NCBI GenBank assembly: GCA_036554605.1
Contig: DATBMY010000310.1
Coordinates: 1 to 6,304 of the forward strand
Direction of reading: 5' to 3'
From: DATBMY01 sp036554605
GTDB lineage: Bacteria; Acidobacteriota; Blastocatellia; UBA7656
Length of the DNA: 6,304 nt
The notes beneath the pieces were generated by a model that was given only the letters and a program-made list of their open reading frames with translations, was not told where the DNA came from and made no database searches. Made by a program: the position numbers and the translations under genes. Each line of letters opens with the position of its first letter. Within the stretch, counting starts at the first letter, position 1. This document shows positions 5,671-6,304 of this stretch, piece by piece.

Positions 5671-6304
5671 AATGTTTCTGATCGGATCCAGACGTGGACT
5701 CCGTGCCGGGTTCGGCCGCCTGCTTTGAGACGTGCGGCGAGCCAGCCGGGGCATACCTCACGGGCGCGGGCCCGCCGAATAGAGTGATAATCTTCTTTAG
5801 CGTTTCGTCCTGAACGGCGCGGAACCTGTAAGTAGAACCGCCGCGATTATAGAGGACGAAAAGGACCGGTCCCTTTGACCTTGTATAAGCAACGCCCGCA
5901 AGCGCGCTAACGCTATTGAGCGTTCCGGTCTTTGCCACGACTGAACCGCGATAGGCGTCGGTAAAGCGTCTTTCGAGCGTCCCCGCGTCAATGCCCGCTA
6001 TGGGCAGAATATCGCCAATGCTCAGCCCCTTCGAGTGGAGATAAGCGATAAGCTTGCGCAGTATAGTTATGGTGCTGCGCGGCGATATATAGTTTGCGCC
6101 CAGTCCCGAAGAGGTGGCAAAGGTGGCCTCGTCTTCCTTAAACCCGACTTCGGCGACCAGAAAACGCTCGACCGCATCGGGGCCGCCGACCAGGGTCCCT
6201 ATGACGGGCGCCATCCAATTATTCGAGAAATCATTGAGGCCTTTGAGCAGACGCACAAGCGGCAACGACGTGTGGACGGCGATTAACTTCAGGCTGGTAG
6301 TGTC
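5669..6304 (-). CDS. dacB: PBP4/DacB-family D-alanyl-D-alanine carboxypeptidase/endopeptidase, C-terminal part (cut by window edge)
   Basis: The last 211 residues of a peptidase S13 (class C penicillin-binding) protein; such enzymes trim or cleave D-Ala-containing peptide cross-links of peptidoglycan in the periplasm. The frame is open to the window edge, so the N-terminus with signal peptide and SxxK catalytic motif lies outside. In the visible part the SxN motif is SNN at 6218-6226, preceded by HTS and LVRLLKGLNDF as is usual in PBP4. SSGLGANYISPRS corresponds to the conserved SGLS...SP segment, and the KTG box is AKTGTLNSVSALAGVAY (Lys codon at 5930-5932). The final 30 or so residues are polar, disordered-looking and less conserved. 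A TTG at 6263-6265 could be taken as a start but is internal, because the family match continues upstream of it. It is cotranscribed with the small membrane protein gene 11 bases downstream. Confidence 0.93.
   Translation of the reverse strand, partial: DTTSLKLIAVHTSLPLVRLLKGLNDFSNNWMAPVIGTLVGGPDAVERFLVAEVGFKEDEATFATSSGLGANYISPRSTITILRKLIAYLHSKGLSIGDILPIAGIDAGTLERRFTDAYRGSVVAKTGTLNSVSALAGVAYTRSKGPVLFVLYNRGGSTYRFRAVQDETLKKIITLFGGPAPVRYAPAGSPHVSKQAAEPGTESTSGSDQKH

Noticed and set aside
6263..6265. TTG as the start codon of a 198-residue protein.
   Set aside because: The frame continues to the window edge with a PBP4-like HTS segment before it, so the gene is cut by the window and the TTG is internal.

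Overview
The window is a GC-rich bacterial chromosome segment with six protein genes and no RNA genes, CRISPR arrays or mobile elements that I can see. The proteins (a membrane GAF/PAS sensor, a DUF2007 protein, a stomatin/NfeD pair and a PBP4-type D,D-carboxypeptidase) indicate a diderm, free-living bacterium. The style recalls Acidobacteriota, possibly Blastocatellia, but that placement is a guess from protein character and not from a marker gene.

Left part (1-3614, + strand). After a 229-base leader region comes an 893-residue membrane-anchored protein (230-2911). It has one N-terminal membrane helix, three GAF-like domains, a PAS-like domain, a long coiled coil and a C-terminal segment that clearly derives from a histidine-kinase HisKA dimerisation domain. 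The phosphoacceptor His is Arg and no ATPase domain follows. A 39-codon ORF (2987-3106) with a very good ribosome binding site and a Pro/Glu/Asp-rich product comes next. It is followed by a small zinc-ribbon plus DUF2007 protein (3231-3614) whose leader can form a strong GC hairpin.

Right part (3648-6304, - strand). Two transcription units point left and converge on the DUF2007 gene. The upstream unit is the C-terminal part of a PBP4/DacB-family D-alanyl-D-alanine carboxypeptidase, cut by the window edge, followed 11 bases later by a 62-residue two-helix membrane protein. It ends at a perfect 10-bp rho-independent terminator (5403-5427). The downstream unit is a short NfeD-family protein (4734-5228) followed by a QmcA-type SPFH/Band 7 protein (3648-4673), the common bacterial NfeD-stomatin pair that forms membrane microdomain scaffolds.

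The DacB unit works on peptidoglycan in the periplasm and the NfeD-QmcA unit on the inner membrane, so the right half has a cell-envelope theme. The left half looks like signalling. The items most worth a second look are the kinase-dead HisKA tail of the GAF protein, the proline-rich micro-ORF and the small membrane protein coupled to dacB. I see no evidence for a defence system or other large undescribed system here.
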